DNA from: Isochrysis galbana
Lineage: Eukaryota; Haptophyta; Isochrysidales; Isochrysidaceae
Length of the DNA stretch: 64,000 bases
Assembly (NCBI GenBank): GCA_018136815.1
Contig: CM030935.1
Span: forward strand, 4,568,159 to 4,632,158
Direction of reading: 5' to 3'
The notes below the pieces were generated by a model. It did not search any database. It saw nothing but the letters and a program-made list of their open reading frames with translations, and had not been told where the DNA came from. The position numbers were made by a program, and so were the translations under genes. Every line of letters starts with the position of its first letter. The first letter of the stretch is position 1. This document shows, piece by piece, positions 9,736 to 19,182 of the stretch.

Positions 9736-11374
9736 GACGGTATAGGCAACTAGCTCCGTTAACGCAGTATCCTGGATAAGCCTTATTAGGTTTAAGATTG
9801 CATTTTACCATACAATGTTGCTTGCCCGTTGCGGGGTCCTTTGCCCAACATCCGGGGATGTCGTGGCTGGAAGAGCATTGGACGATTTGCCGCCCTTTCA
9901 TGCGATTGTTCTTGCATTCGCCCGCCATGAATCGGCGGCACGGTACCGCCGCTCCAAGGCCCATAAGGGCCCTGTAGTCCATGGCGTTGCTCACTTCGCG
10001 TTGGCGTTTGCGTTGCTCCGCTTTCGCTTTGTCTTGCTCGCACGTGCATTGGCGAAAACTAACTTGATTCTTGCGCAGATACGATATAGCCCACGGCTTA
10101 TCGTATCCTTTACAGCCCCCTGGGGCGCCGTGAATGGCAATGTCGCCTTCCGGTGTCACGCATTCCACCGAAGAGCGGACCGCGTAGTCCAAATTGAAGT
10201 TTTCCCCATCATCGAGGGTCACGTGAAAGGTCCTCGGGAATCGATGGCCTAGGGCCGTCGTGTCCGTGTATACGTAGAAGTGCCAGATCGGGCGCTTACC
10301 CGCCTCGACTTTCGTGATTCCTTCGATCGTAGTTTTGACTCGTTGTTGGTTGCCCCTAAGGACATGGAAGCCTTCACGCTCCAGTGCGCTAGCCAAGTGT
10401 CGAGTCTTGGTTTTGTACGCCTTAACCGGGTCGAAGATGCGGAAAACGATGTACGTGGCGACCTCCTTGAGGGAGGACCGGACCGCGCTAGACTTGCGTG
10501 GCGTTGAATCGGCTAGCTCGCCGTAGGTGACTCCAAATTCGTGCTGGACTCCCGAGAGCACCGTTTGAATTTTGTCGCCGTAGGCCGCCTTGAATTGGTT
10601 GTGTGCATCGTCGTCGACGTAGAAAATCCAAGGGCCCTTTCGGCCCTTATCCATACCGTCTGGCGTGGCATCTAGGCCTTCCAGCCTAGAGAGTAGGAAT
10701 TTCATGAATGTAGCTACATCCTCACTCTTAATGTCCTTTTTGTCCTCGGCTAGCTGAGCTAGCTGAATGAAAAAGGGAGTGTCTTCAGGCTCTTCTTCCT
10801 CCTCTGGAGGGGGGGAAGCGAATGGGGTAGTGCTGTTTGGGGTCGGCTTTGGATCCGATTGAGGGTCGGCCCGCTTGCGCGACTGTGGCTGATGCTGTTG
10901 GGCTGGTGGTTGCTGGGCTTGCTTGTGTGGTTCCTTCCCCTTGTGTCCATGTGCGGCTTGCGCGTATGACTTGGGCGGCTGATGTGGTTGTTGGTTGGAG
11001 GGAGCAAAAGCTCCAAGGATTGTTTGTTGTGTCATGTGCCCGCCCCCGAGGGGTGCACAGGTGGTAGGAGTTGCCTCCATGGGGGTGGCAGCAGAGCTGC
11101 CACACCCCATGGGGAGTCCTTGAGTGGGTGGCTGAGCCACGGCACTGGTGGGCTGAGCCTGGCTCAGAGTCTGCTGGTCTGCAGGGAACAGGGCCCTGCC
11201 TGTTCCCTGCTTCTGTGGCTGCCTGGGAGGCGAGGGAGGCGGCGCCATCTCGACGTCGTGGTCGGGCGGTGCGGAGGCCTGCGAGCGCTTCGGCTCCGGC
11301 GGCTTGGGGCGGCCCCGTTGGGGCGTCGTGGCGGCGGGGGGCTGGGGAGTGGGAGCGGTCGGCGCGCGCTCCAT
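9725..11374 (-). CDS. Non-LTR retrotransposon ORF1 protein
   Basis: I start it at the ATG at 11374 because MERAPTAPTPQPPAA is the N-terminus conserved in two other copies in this window (40725 and, truncated, 63274). The first 200 residues are rich in Pro, Gln, Ala and Thr. The middle (about residues 200-440) is a folded region including WIFYVDDDAHNQFKAAYG and IWHFYVYTDTTALGHRFPRT. The C-terminus has zinc-binding patterns: CRRFMAGECKNNR continues to CSSSH (C-x7-C-x12-C-x3-H), and a final CVNGASCLYRH. Such proteins coat retrotransposon RNA. The frame is intact over about 549 codons. ORF2 is cut off by hAT sequence, so this copy cannot move by itself. Confidence 0.85.
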   Translation of the reverse strand: MERAPTAPTPQPPAATTPQRGRPKPPEPKRSQASAPPDHDVEMAPPPSPPRQPQKQGTGRALFPADQQTLSQAQPTSAVAQPPTQGLPMGCGSSAATPMEATPTTCAPLGGGHMTQQTILGAFAPSNQQPHQPPKSYAQAAHGHKGKEPHKQAQQPPAQQHQPQSRKRADPQSDPKPTPNSTTPFASPPPEEEEEPEDTPFFIQLAQLAEDKKDIKSEDVATFMKFLLSRLEGLDATPDGMDKGRKGPWIFYVDDDAHNQFKAAYGDKIQTVLSGVQHEFGVTYGELADSTPRKSSAVRSSLKEVATYIVFRIFDPVKAYKTKTRHLASALEREGFHVLRGNQQRVKTTIEGITKVEAGKRPIWHFYVYTDTTALGHRFPRTFHVTLDDGENFNLDYAVRSSVECVTPEGDIAIHGAPGGCKGYDKPWAISYLRKNQVSFRQCTCEQDKAKAEQRKRQREVSNAMDYRALMGLGAAVPCRRFMAGECKNNRMKGRQIVQCSSSHDIPGCWAKDPATGKQHCMVKCNLKPNKAYPGYCVNGASCLYRHGE

Positions 11375-11600
11375 CGCTAAAACTATAACAATAGTTTTCT
11401 GTCTGCGCGTTGCTAAGTTGCCCTGGTGCCGATGCCTGGCCGTCCGTCCAGGTGTGGTTAGTTTTCGCCCCGTTTGGTTTAGTTTGTGTGTCTTTTTGTC
11501 CACTGTTTTTGTTTTCTGTGAGTTTATCTGTTGTAGTCTCCCGTGCCTACCTCGGACCTAAGAAGCTCTCATTCTCATTTCCCTCTCTCCTACTAGCTCG
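11375..11600 (-). mobile_element. Probable 5' leader of the LINE
   Basis: Directly upstream of the ORF1 start is AAAACTATTGTTATAGTTT, which also precedes the ATG of the ORF1-only element at 40725. Further upstream the two copies differ. The 5' end of this copy is not clear. Confidence 0.5.
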
Positions 11601-12480
11601 CTAGCTAGCCTCGTCTCCACTCTCCGACGCCACGCGTCACAAGCCTCCGACCTTCAGTCTACCTCATCGCTCGTAGCGCCCGATGGCTACGAGCGATGGC
11701 AGACACTCCCGGACCCGACACTTATTATGATCTTTCAGACATCTTCCCGCAAGCAACAATCAACGACCCTATCACGACCGTCAGCTGCCGGCTCGATCGA
11801 ACGGCCCTTTGCCTACGAGCCTGTAGTCTGTAGTCATCGCGTGTTCGACACCTCCGCACCCCCATAGTCTATCCATAGTGAGTGACCGGGCTACTAGAGC
11901 GCCACGATTTGTCCCGTCTTGAGGCCGCCCACGGGTCTCGCCTCATCCATGACCGTGCTGGCACTCAAGGCTCAAGGCACGACTTGCGCGCCGTTTAAAC
12001 CCCCCTTAGCCTTTGCCCCCGGTTCAACCATGAAGGGGGGGAGGGGGGGCAATTTCATAGTTTGGCTACAGCTACAACGGAGAGAGTGAGCGGCCAATGG
12101 GGGCTGTTGGCGCCTTGGCCCGGCTGTCCCCAGGACGAGCAACCAGCCGAATAATACACCTGATGACGGACTTAGACTTAGGTATCCTGTTTCCAGGGCT
12201 CAAGAGCTGTCACCAAGAGGTTTATTTTGTCGATCCAATAGGAACTGGTAGGAACGGATTTTGGTGTTGTAAATGAATTCGGTACAGGTACACCACGAAC
12301 AACAAAGCCTGGAGGCTGGAGGGGAGGGCACGAGGCGCATCTCCACCGACCCCTACTTTACAAGTAGGGTATGCCCGTGAGAAAAAAGACAAACAGGGGG
12401 GGAAGTGCCCGTGAGACAAAATGCGTAAGAATTGCGTAAAAATTGCCCATGGACAACGTGGGTCCAAGAAAGTGCCTGGG
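11601..12480. other. Intergenic, with one terminal-repeat remnant
   Basis: No gene is recognised. At about 11878-11902 lies CATAGTGAGTGACCGGGCTA, the inverted terminal sequence of the repeat family seen at 39420, 44904, 45499 and 57294. Confidence 0.5.
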
Positions 12481-12487
12481 AGAGGGA

Positions 12488-12550
12488 GTGGCAAAACATG
12501 CAGCACCCAGCCTTCCCGCGTGGTCCCTCCTCGCATGGGCTCAAACCTGC
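12488..12550 (-). pseudogene. Truncated 5S rRNA copy
   Basis: About 40 bases (GTGGCAAAACATGCAGCACC and what follows) exactly match the 3' end of the 5S gene 92 bases away. They are followed by a degraded stretch that still resembles the middle of 5S (GGGCTCAAACCTGCTCA) and then diverges. The 5' half of the RNA is missing. Confidence 0.8.
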
Positions 12551-12584
12551 TCAGGTAAAAGGGAGGGAATGGAGGAGGTGTGGC

Positions 12585-12588
12585 AAAA
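12585..12588 (-). terminator. Pol III T-run terminator of the 5S gene
   Basis: A run of four T on the minus strand directly follows the final CATG of the 5S gene. Confidence 0.8.
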
Positions 12589-12703
12589 CATGCAGCACCC
12601 AGCCTTCCCGCGTGGTCCCCCACCGCAGTACTACCTGGGCTCGACCCTGCTTAACTGCGCTGTTCGGATGGGAAGCGGTGACCCAGGGTGAAATGGCCGC
12701 ATG
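12589..12703 (-). rRNA. 5S ribosomal RNA gene
   Basis: The minus strand reads CATGCGGCCATTTCACCCTG, then GGGTCACCGCTTCCCATCC, GAACAGCGCAGTTAAGCAGG, GTCGAGCCCAGGTAGTACTG, and ends GGGTGCTGCATG. The order matches eukaryotic 5S rRNA: the two ends pair as helix I (CATGCGGCC with GGTGCTGCATG), loop A and helix II are CACCCTG and its neighbours, the A-box is AGTTAAGCAGGGTCGAGCC, and the C-box is around AGTACTGCGGTGGGGGACCA. It is directly followed by TTTT (12588-12585), the Pol III stop signal. Length is 115 bases without the T run, close to the usual 118-120. It appears complete and functional. It is a single dispersed copy, with one truncated neighbour. Confidence 0.93.
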
Positions 12704-12720
12704 TGACCAGCACCCCAAAA

Positions 12721-12734
12721 TTTTTATATTTATA
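12721..12734 (-). promoter_or_regulatory. TATA-like element upstream of 5S
   Basis: The minus strand reads TATAAATATAAAAA at about -31 to -18 from the 5S start, the place where some eukaryotic 5S genes carry an upstream TATA-like element in addition to the internal boxes. Confidence 0.6.
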
Positions 12735-12918
12735 AGCAGAGTATGCGAGCGTCGTGCCCGTCCTCTTACGCAAGCCTGGCCTCTGCCGGCCCCCTTCCCT
12801 TGTTCTTTAAGGCACTTTTCTCTCCTCTTCAACACCCCCAGACCCCTCACCCACCTTTGACCCTCGAAGGCGACCGGGGGAGGTTGGGCTCCTCTCGACG
12901 CCCTAACCGCCACACAAC

Positions 12919-12967
12919 TGTGCGCGCCTCTCTTCTCCCGCCGCGCGGAGGAAGAGAGGCGCGCACA
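12919..12967. repeat. Strong hairpin, about 20-bp stem
   Basis: TGTGCGCGCCTCTCTTC is followed by TCCCGCCGCGCGGAG and then GAAGAGAGGCGCGCACA. The outer 17 bases pair perfectly, and TCC/GGA extends the stem. Confidence 0.85.
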
Positions 12968-13079
12968 TTTCCTCGTTTACGCAAATGAAAGGGTTAAAAA
13001 GCATTTGAATACCAGAACCAAGCTGCCGATCATGAGAGAAGGGGCAACAGAAGGAGTAGGGGTCGTCGACACTAGAGTA

Positions 13080-13190
13080 CTAGCTCCACCTTACGTGAAG
13101 AAATTCTACGAAGGGGATTGCAGCTAGCTGCCCGCAAGTAAAGCTAGCTGCAATCCCCTCGCAGAATTTCTTCTCGTGAAGGGGAGCTAG
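13080..13190. repeat. 110-base near-perfect inverted repeat (hairpin)
   Basis: Two arms of about 49-50 bases surround a 12-base loop (GCCCGCAAGTAA). The arms begin and end with CTAGCTCC/GGAGCTAG and share GAAGAAATTCT and GGGGATTGCAGCTAGCT. About 44 of 50 positions pair, with a few bulges. It is the size and shape of a small-RNA precursor or of a foldback element. I saw no second copy in the window. Confidence 0.9.
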
Positions 13191-13406
13191 TATTGTAGTA
13201 TCGACCCTTCCTCCTCCTGTTCCCCCCCCCCTCCCCCTCCCCCCCCCCCGCCCGCTGCCCACAGCAGCACATCGCGTTCTCGTCGCCTCCTCCTCCTTGC
13301 GGACGCCTCCATTCTCCACTCCCCCGCCCCTCACGCCCCTCCCTCCCTCCTTCCTCTCTCCTCCCTCCCTCTGTTATCTCTTTCCTCGTTCTTTCCCCTC
13401 TCTCCT

Positions 13407-13442
<36 letters not shown>

Positions 13443-13469
13443 CACTCCTTCCCCCCCCCCACGACGACG

Positions 13470-13754
13470 ATGGCGCGATTAGCGATCCTCATCGTCTGTA
13501 TATCGCTCGGCCTCTCCGCCGCCCGCCCACTCCGATCGCGACAGCACAGTGCCGCCGCCAATCTCCTTGCCTCCCGGCGCTCAGACAGCAGCTCGGCCAA
13601 TTTGTCGCAGCGCTCCCCCCTACGACAAAGGAGCAGTAGTCGAGAGCCGTCCGAGCCTGCGCAAGAGGTGCACGAGCAGATCGAGCCGGGCGTAGGCATG
13701 TCCTCCGCCTGCCTCGTCAGCTCGCTCACCGCTAGCGTCGGAACATTTTCATGA
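13470..13754 (+). CDS. Small putative secreted protein, unknown
   Basis: The ATG at 13470 follows a CT tract (13410-13440), as at several other genes here. The first 19 residues (MARLAILIVCISLGLSAAR) look like a cleavable signal peptide. The rest is rich in Ser, Arg and Gln and has no recognisable domain. It may be only the first exon of a longer gene. I recognise no family. Confidence 0.4.
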   Translation: MARLAILIVCISLGLSAARPLRSRQHSAAANLLASRRSDSSSANLSQRSPLRQRSSSREPSEPAQEVHEQIEPGVGMSSACLVSSLTASVGTFS

Positions 13755-14590
13755 GACGGATCGGTCGGCGGCTCTGCATGTCCTTTCCCTTAACCTACCG
13801 CATGCATTTCCCTCCCTTGTCCTGGCACTGTAGTGATGCTGGTTGTAATCACTGGATGAATTTCCATGTGGCACGCCTCGGCGGTGGCCCTCGCCGTGCC
13901 TCGTTGGACTCTGGCGCACGCTTTTCTCGTCTGGTTGTGATAGCATGTTGCGAAGGATCCATGATGTTGCTTTTGGTTGTTGTATTCGTCCTTGGCCTGC
14001 CTAAATGCGCTACTACAATAATCTTCGCTGCATTGGTCAGCGGTGCCTCCGCATAATGAGTAGCGCTGGCCGTCATCGTGTGGGAATTTCGGGGCTGCTA
14101 TCTCATTGCGGCCGCCTTTCATCATGGCTCATGGCATGGGCTAAAGCTTGCCAACTGGTTGGCACATCCACCTCTTCTTTCGATGATGGGCATAACAAGG
14201 AGGCGTGAAATCGCTGTGGACCTATCCGCCCCCCTCCCCCTTGTTGAGACGCAAGAGCTTCTCTTGGCTGTAATCGCCCTGATGGAAGAGTTTTCAATGA
14301 GTTTGCGTTGCTCCGTATTTCCAATCTCGTGACGCCACCCAGCCCCGGCCGTCGGCGTGGCGCATGCTTGGGGTTGAACGGGCCGGCGCTTCACGCATCA
14401 CCGAGCAAGCCAAAGCGAAAGCCACATGCCGGCGCTCGGCTCTGGACAGCTCGGGTTGCACCTGTTGCGGCCATTTCGTTGGTCGCCGTTGTTTTGGGAG
14501 GTGAGAACAGCCCAACATTTTGTGCTATGTGTGTGCACCGAGAAGATCTCACGAGAGAAAGAAAAACTTCCTAATATTCTAGCCACAAAT
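13755..14590. other. Unassigned, possibly coding debris
   Basis: Overlapping open frames on both strands include a minus-strand peptide (14125-13790) with Cys/His clusters (SLCGGTADQCSEDYC and CYHNQTRKAC). The pieces do not join into a domain I recognise. A degraded retroelement is possible. Confidence 0.3.
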
Positions 14591-14611
14591 GTGGCCATGG
14601 GTTCTACCTCG

Positions 14612-14752
14612 TAAAAAAAATTTTTTTGATATTCTCGCCTCGCGCGTGGCTATGGGGTTAGCTCTTCTAGCCACGCCCATTTCCCTTCCTCTCCCTCACT
14701 TCCCGCCTTGCGGCTACTCGGCTACTCCCCTCGTGCTCTACTTAGGGGCCCA
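14612..14752 (-). repeat. Interspersed repeat family D, copy 1
   Basis: Inverted relative to 22205-22345. Shared marks are CTCGCCTCGCGCGTGGCTAT next to a TATTC and poly-A/T stretch, CCGCCTTGCGGC, and GAGCCCCTA with AGAGCAC at the far end. A third, partial copy is at 37720-37815. Length of about 140 bases and absence of coding sequence fit a short non-autonomous transposon. Confidence 0.75.
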
Positions 14753-15189
14753 GGTTGTGTGGGGGGGCTGGGTTGGGCGGGATGCACCAGCCCCCAGTGG
14801 TCTGTTCTCGCCTTCCTCCTGCGCCTCTAGTGGGTTCTACCTCGTAGCCACAACTAGGTCTATAACTTGGTTCACATGGGCAGGCGCCTTGTGCCCTCCC
14901 CTCTCTGCCGCAGGCCGCAGGCCCCAACTCCAACTCCCCTCCGGGGGCCTATCGGCTGTTGGTCAACACTCGCTACTCGCTCGGACTCTGCTTGATGCTT
15001 GAGCTGAGCACTGAGCATTCATCAAAACAACCCAAACAAACCCCCGTTGGGGTCGCGACGCATAGCACACTCCCTCGCACGAAACTGACTGCCATCGTCA
15101 TAGATCATATTGACTCTCAGCTCCAACGCTGAGCCACACACACCTACAACTAAGTTGATGCTTGCTAAGCGTCGCATGGCGCATGGGCA

Positions 15190-15242
15190 TGGGGCATTGG
15201 CATTGGCATTGGCATTGGCATTGGCATTGGCATTGGCATTGG
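15190..15242 (+). repeat. GGCATT hexanucleotide microsatellite
   Basis: Eight near-perfect tandem units of GGCATT. Confidence 0.95.
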
Positions 15243-15432
15243 GGACAACAAGTACTACCAATAATAACCACAACTACTATTATCATTCATTAATAAACTG
15301 ATAGGGTCATGGGTCATGGTCATGGAGCGCGCGCCGTTCCCCTCCTCACGGACGATCGGCCAATGGCCGACGCCGCGCCACCGAGAAGCGCCCGCGCGAG
15401 GGCAACACGACCGGTGATGTAGGCGCGCACGA

Positions 15433-15607
15433 GCACGAGAGCCCTAGATGGGAAATACGGTGCTGGGGCCTGCAAATACAGCCAAATACATATGCCAAAT
15501 ACATTTCAAGTACATTCGAGGCCTACAACCCAGGACGCGCTTCAAACACAGCCAAATATATATGTATTTGGCCTGAGGCCAAATACGGTAAATACGTATT
15601 TCCCATC
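15433..15607. repeat. Cluster of AAATAC/GTATTT motifs in both orientations
   Basis: The pieces CAAATACAGCC, ATGCCAAATACA, GTATTTGGCC and AAATACGTATTT recur. It shares the words CCAGGACGCGCTTCA and GAGGCCTACAACCCA with 49354-49600, in inverted orientation. The cluster ends directly before the first in-frame ATG of the oxidoreductase-hydrolase gene. Confidence 0.85.
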
Positions 15608-15724
15608 TGCGGCACTGTGGCACGAGCCAAGGCCCGAAGGCCCGTGCCTCCCCGAGAAGGAGAAGGCAGCTCTCAGCTCTCAACCCAGAACGCTCGACGC
15701 GACCTCCCTTTTCTTTTTCCGCGC

Positions 15725-18574
15725 ATGCCGGCCGCGTCCGCCTCCCGCGTCAGCGTGGCCATCGTCGGCGGTGGCGCGAGCGGCGCAGCGGCGGCGCGGG
15801 CTCTCTCATCGTGCAGCTCTCTCTCCCTCTCTCTCTTTGACCAGGGCGCGAGAGGACCCGGCGGCCGAGCCTCGCATCGGAGAGTGTGCGCACACGACGG
15901 GAGGGTTCTTGCGGACGACGAGAGCCCCATGCCACTTTCCGTTGCTCCTGCTGCTTCCGCCGCTCCTTCCGCTTCCGTTACTCCTGCTGCCGCTTCCACC
16001 GCTCCTGCCACTCCTGCAGCTCCTGCGGCTCCCGCAACTCCCACCTATGAGTTCGATCACGGATGCCAGTTCTTCCGCGCGGACTCGGAGCAGATGGTGA
16101 CGCTAGTGAGCGAGTGGTGCGAGGCGGGATGGGCAGAACGATGGGACGGCCGCTTCGGCCGCATCTGCATCGGGGAGCCGTCTGCCGACGGCAACGAAGG
16201 TCTCTCCTCTGCCGCCGGAGGGATCGCAGACTTCTTTGGGCTGCCCTCGCGCACAGAGCCGGTATACGTGGGCGTGGGCGGGATGCACCAGCTACCGCGC
16301 GCTCTGCTCTCTGCGTCCACTGCATCTGTTGAGCGCGGCACGCGCGTCTCGGCCGTGACGCGCACGCCCTCTGGCAGGTGGTCACTGCGTGGCATCCGCG
16401 GTCCGGGCGCGCTGCACGACACGCCCAATGCGGTCGCGCATGCAACGGCCGACGTGGCCCTCGGCGAGTTTGACGTCGTACTACTCACCGACGCCTCCTC
16501 CTCGCTCGGAGGCTGGCATCGCGCCTCGGCCAACGTAGACCTACGCACCGCTGAAGCTGCACCACCCCCCGTCGATGCGGATCCGCGGTCGGTCACGGAC
16601 GCTGTCGGATCGTCCGCCAAGGCAGTCGCCGCCACCGCCGAGTTGGAGCGCGTTCGACGCCGTGTGCGCGTCCCCCTCTTTTCTGCCATCGTGGCTCTCT
16701 CCCACCCAATTGCGGATCCGGTGACTGGCGGGGTTCCATACGACGCCTTCTCGTTGGTCGATTGCCGTAATGACGAGACCGAGGGCTGTGACGGCAATAG
16801 CACTGGTGGCCGCCCGGCCCGAAGCAAGAATCCCCTTTGGTTTGCAGCGCGCTCGCAGTCGAAGCCTGGCTTTCCTCGTGATGCACCCGAGTGCTGGACG
16901 CTGGTCTCCACTCCCGAGTACGCGGTGGCGCAGATTGAGTCGACGCCCATGCAGGACCCGCTGACCGGTGCTTTCAGGCCACAGGAGGAGGACTACCTCC
17001 TCTCAGAGCCCGGGCCCTCCCTCTTTGCCGCCTTCCTTGAGGCAGTCTCGCCCTTCCTCGTGCATGCGGGCTTGGCGTTGCCAACAGCAATATACATGCA
17101 CGCACAGCGGTGGGGATCCGCAATCCCCGCGCCAGCACTCGTCGGCGGGAGCGACAAGCGGGGCTTCACGACCGCGCGCATGGAGCACGGCGATGCGGTG
17201 TGCCGTGCCGTCTGCGGTATTGACTATACGGCCCAACTGTCTCGGCTTGTGTACGAGAGGCCGGTGGCAACGGCCGAACATGGCAGGGCACCGCTCTGTG
17301 ATTTCTTGGATGTTGGCGATGGGCTGTTCTACGCGGGCGACTTTTGCTCCCACCGCAACCCCGGCTTCGAGGCGGCGGTTCTCTCGGGCATCGAGGCGGC
17401 GGCCTGCATCAGGGCGAGATTTGCGGGCGTCTCGGTCGACGGGGTAGCCGGCGAGGAGGCGGCTGGTACGAAGTGGGGCGCGTCTCCGGAAAGTGCGTTC
17501 TCGGCGAGGCGGGGCGAAGACAATCCCGTCGACATTGCAATTGCTCGGGAAGATTACAGCGATGGGGCGGGAGGCACACCACCAGCGGCCGCCACGACGG
17601 TCGCGGCTGCGGTCCGGCTGCACGACGAGGCCAATTTGGCAGCGCAGGCTCGCGGCGTCCATCACGGCCTGGTGCTTCAGCCGGCGGGCCGGCGGTGCTT
17701 TCGTGCCGTCCCACCCTGCGTTTTCTCCACCTCTGATGGGGTAAGGCTCGTGTATCAACTGCGTATAGGCTCCAAGACGCCGTTGCTCATTCTGGGCGGC
17801 GGCCAGAGCGGGCGGAGCCAAGCGTGCGCCTCGCCCGCGGGAGCCGAGTACCCGGCATGGGAAGGCCACACTGTGCTCATCTTTGATCGGACGAACACAG
17901 GCGCCTCGGACGTGCGGTACCGCACCGCCAACGCGGAAGTCGACGATCAAGTGGACGACCTGGTGCAGCTCCTTGACCACCTCGCTTCCATCGGAGCCGT
18001 CCGTGGCCACTGGATCTTAGTCGGTCACTCGAGCGGCGGCCGCCTTTTGGGCCGCCTCGCCTTCCGCCGCCCCGACCTCGTGAAGGCCGTCGCCTTCCTC
18101 GTCCTCACAGGCGGCCGTGCGGCCGCTGCAGGTCTCGCAGAGCAGTACTATCTACGGTACACGTTGGCAGCGCTCTCTCCCGGAGGAATGCACGAGGTCC
18201 TCCTCAAGCCGCACTATGCGGAGCTTGCGCGTAACAACGAGCACAGCCGGCATCGGCTGGGCAACATGCCCCCCGCCGATTTTGCGCGTGCGATGGAGGC
18301 CTCCGCGCAGATGTTCGCCTTGACGAAAGATGAGCCCGCCCTGGGCCTGCCCGCTACACGGCTGCGTGAACTCGGAGACCGCTTGTCGCTCTTTGTTTGC
18401 AACTACTTTGGCGAGGGCACGCACGACGGCATGCACACTGCGGAGGTGTCGCGCGCCGTGGCGTGTGCGGCCGGCGGTAGCTGCGAGTTGGTCATCTCTC
18501 GTGATCAAGCTGTGTGGGCGACTGCGCTCATAAATTTTGTCCGCCGCCACACAAGCACGGAGCTCTTGGCGTGA
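15725..18574 (+). CDS. Renalase-like FAD oxidoreductase fused to alpha/beta hydrolase
   Basis: One uninterrupted frame of 949 residues from the ATG at 15725; an earlier in-frame ATG at 15617 would add 36 residues that lie beside repeat sequence. Residues 8-30 form a Rossmann dinucleotide fold (VAIVGGGASGAAAARAL). YEFDHGCQFFRADSEQM near residue 108 and GDGLFYAGDFCSHRNPGFEA near 530 are typical of the renalase/amine-oxidase FAD family, in which the latter lies over the flavin. The C-terminal third (about 660-945) is an alpha/beta hydrolase: LLILGGGQSG, a strand with IFDRTNTGASD, the nucleophile elbow WILVGHSSGGRLLG (Ser near residue 768), and a late histidine in GEGTHDGMHT. Substrates are unknown; the flavin domain would oxidise a small molecule and the hydrolase would act on an ester, amide or related bond. 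The join may channel a product. It has no intron, unlike most genes here. Confidence 0.85.
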   Translation: MPAASASRVSVAIVGGGASGAAAARALSSCSSLSLSLFDQGARGPGGRASHRRVCAHDGRVLADDESPMPLSVAPAASAAPSASVTPAAASTAPATPAAPAAPATPTYEFDHGCQFFRADSEQMVTLVSEWCEAGWAERWDGRFGRICIGEPSADGNEGLSSAAGGIADFFGLPSRTEPVYVGVGGMHQLPRALLSASTASVERGTRVSAVTRTPSGRWSLRGIRGPGALHDTPNAVAHATADVALGEFDVVLLTDASSSLGGWHRASANVDLRTAEAAPPPVDADPRSVTDAVGSSAKAVAATAELERVRRRVRVPLFSAIVALSHPIADPVTGGVPYDAFSLVDCRNDETEGCDGNSTGGRPARSKNPLWFAARSQSKPGFPRDAPECWTLVSTPEYAVAQIESTPMQDPLTGAFRPQEEDYLLSEPGPSLFAAFLEAVSPFLVHAGLALPTAIYMHAQRWGSAIPAPALVGGSDKRGFTTARMEHGDAVCRAVCGIDYTAQLSRLVYERPVATAEHGRAPLCDFLDVGDGLFYAGDFCSHRNPGFEAAVLSGIEAAACIRARFAGVSVDGVAGEEAAGTKWGASPESAFSARRGEDNPVDIAIAREDYSDGAGGTPPAAATTVAAAVRLHDEANLAAQARGVHHGLVLQPAGRRCFRAVPPCVFSTSDGVRLVYQLRIGSKTPLLILGGGQSGRSQACASPAGAEYPAWEGHTVLIFDRTNTGASDVRYRTANAEVDDQVDDLVQLLDHLASIGAVRGHWILVGHSSGGRLLGRLAFRRPDLVKAVAFLVLTGGRAAAAGLAEQYYLRYTLAALSPGGMHEVLLKPHYAELARNNEHSRHRLGNMPPADFARAMEASAQMFALTKDEPALGLPATRLRELGDRLSLFVCNYFGEGTHDGMHTAEVSRAVACAAGGSCELVISRDQAVWATALINFVRRHTSTELLA

Positions 18575-19182
18575 CTTGTTTTGTCGTCGAGTGCAATGCA
18601 TTATGCGAGAGACTGCTTCGGGGCGAAGAGTGCGAGTGCATGGGCGCCGCCGTAGTACGCCTTCGTGGCTTGGCTAGTGCACGAGCTGGCCACTCTAGCC
18701 GGGACCCCTCCATTTTAGTACTAGTATATACTAGCCCCAGGGGGTCCAGGTGAGGCTCTCACGCCTCACGTGCTATGTGCGTGTGCTTGCGCGCGCTCGT
18801 GTGTCCACACCAACGCCTATGAACGCACTGCCATGCCATCAGCAACCGCACCAGCACCAGCGCATGAGCACCTCAGAAAGAGAATAAGACGCCGTGCGCT
18901 ATGTGCGATGGCACTCCGTATTCACACCCGCCCCTACTAGCGTATATGTGCGCAGCCTGCGCTGCTCGAGCAAGCGCGCGAGTAGATACTGCTCGGGTGA
19001 TGGTACGGGTTGACGTGAAGAGGGAAACGGGCGCACATTCTGGTTGCTCTAAAATGCTCGCATGACGAAGCTGCGGCCGAGGGTGCGACGAAGAGAACAC
19101 AAGCACAACTCTTGCTAGTAGTCTATCCCTCCGCACACGCTCGTGACCATCGCACTTGTCAAGTGCTCAGTGTGTGGTAGCG
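18575..19182. other. Intergenic
   Basis: Nothing is recognised apart from a small palindromic ACTAGTATATACTAG group at about 18719-18735. Confidence 0.4.

Noticed and set aside
15190-15242. GGCATT array as a telomere repeat
   Set aside because: Only eight units, internal, and not of the usual TTAGGG type; treated as a microsatellite.
16057-18010. Long antisense frames under the oxidoreductase-hydrolase gene
   Set aside because: They are the shadow of a strongly biased GC-rich gene; only the sense frame has domains.
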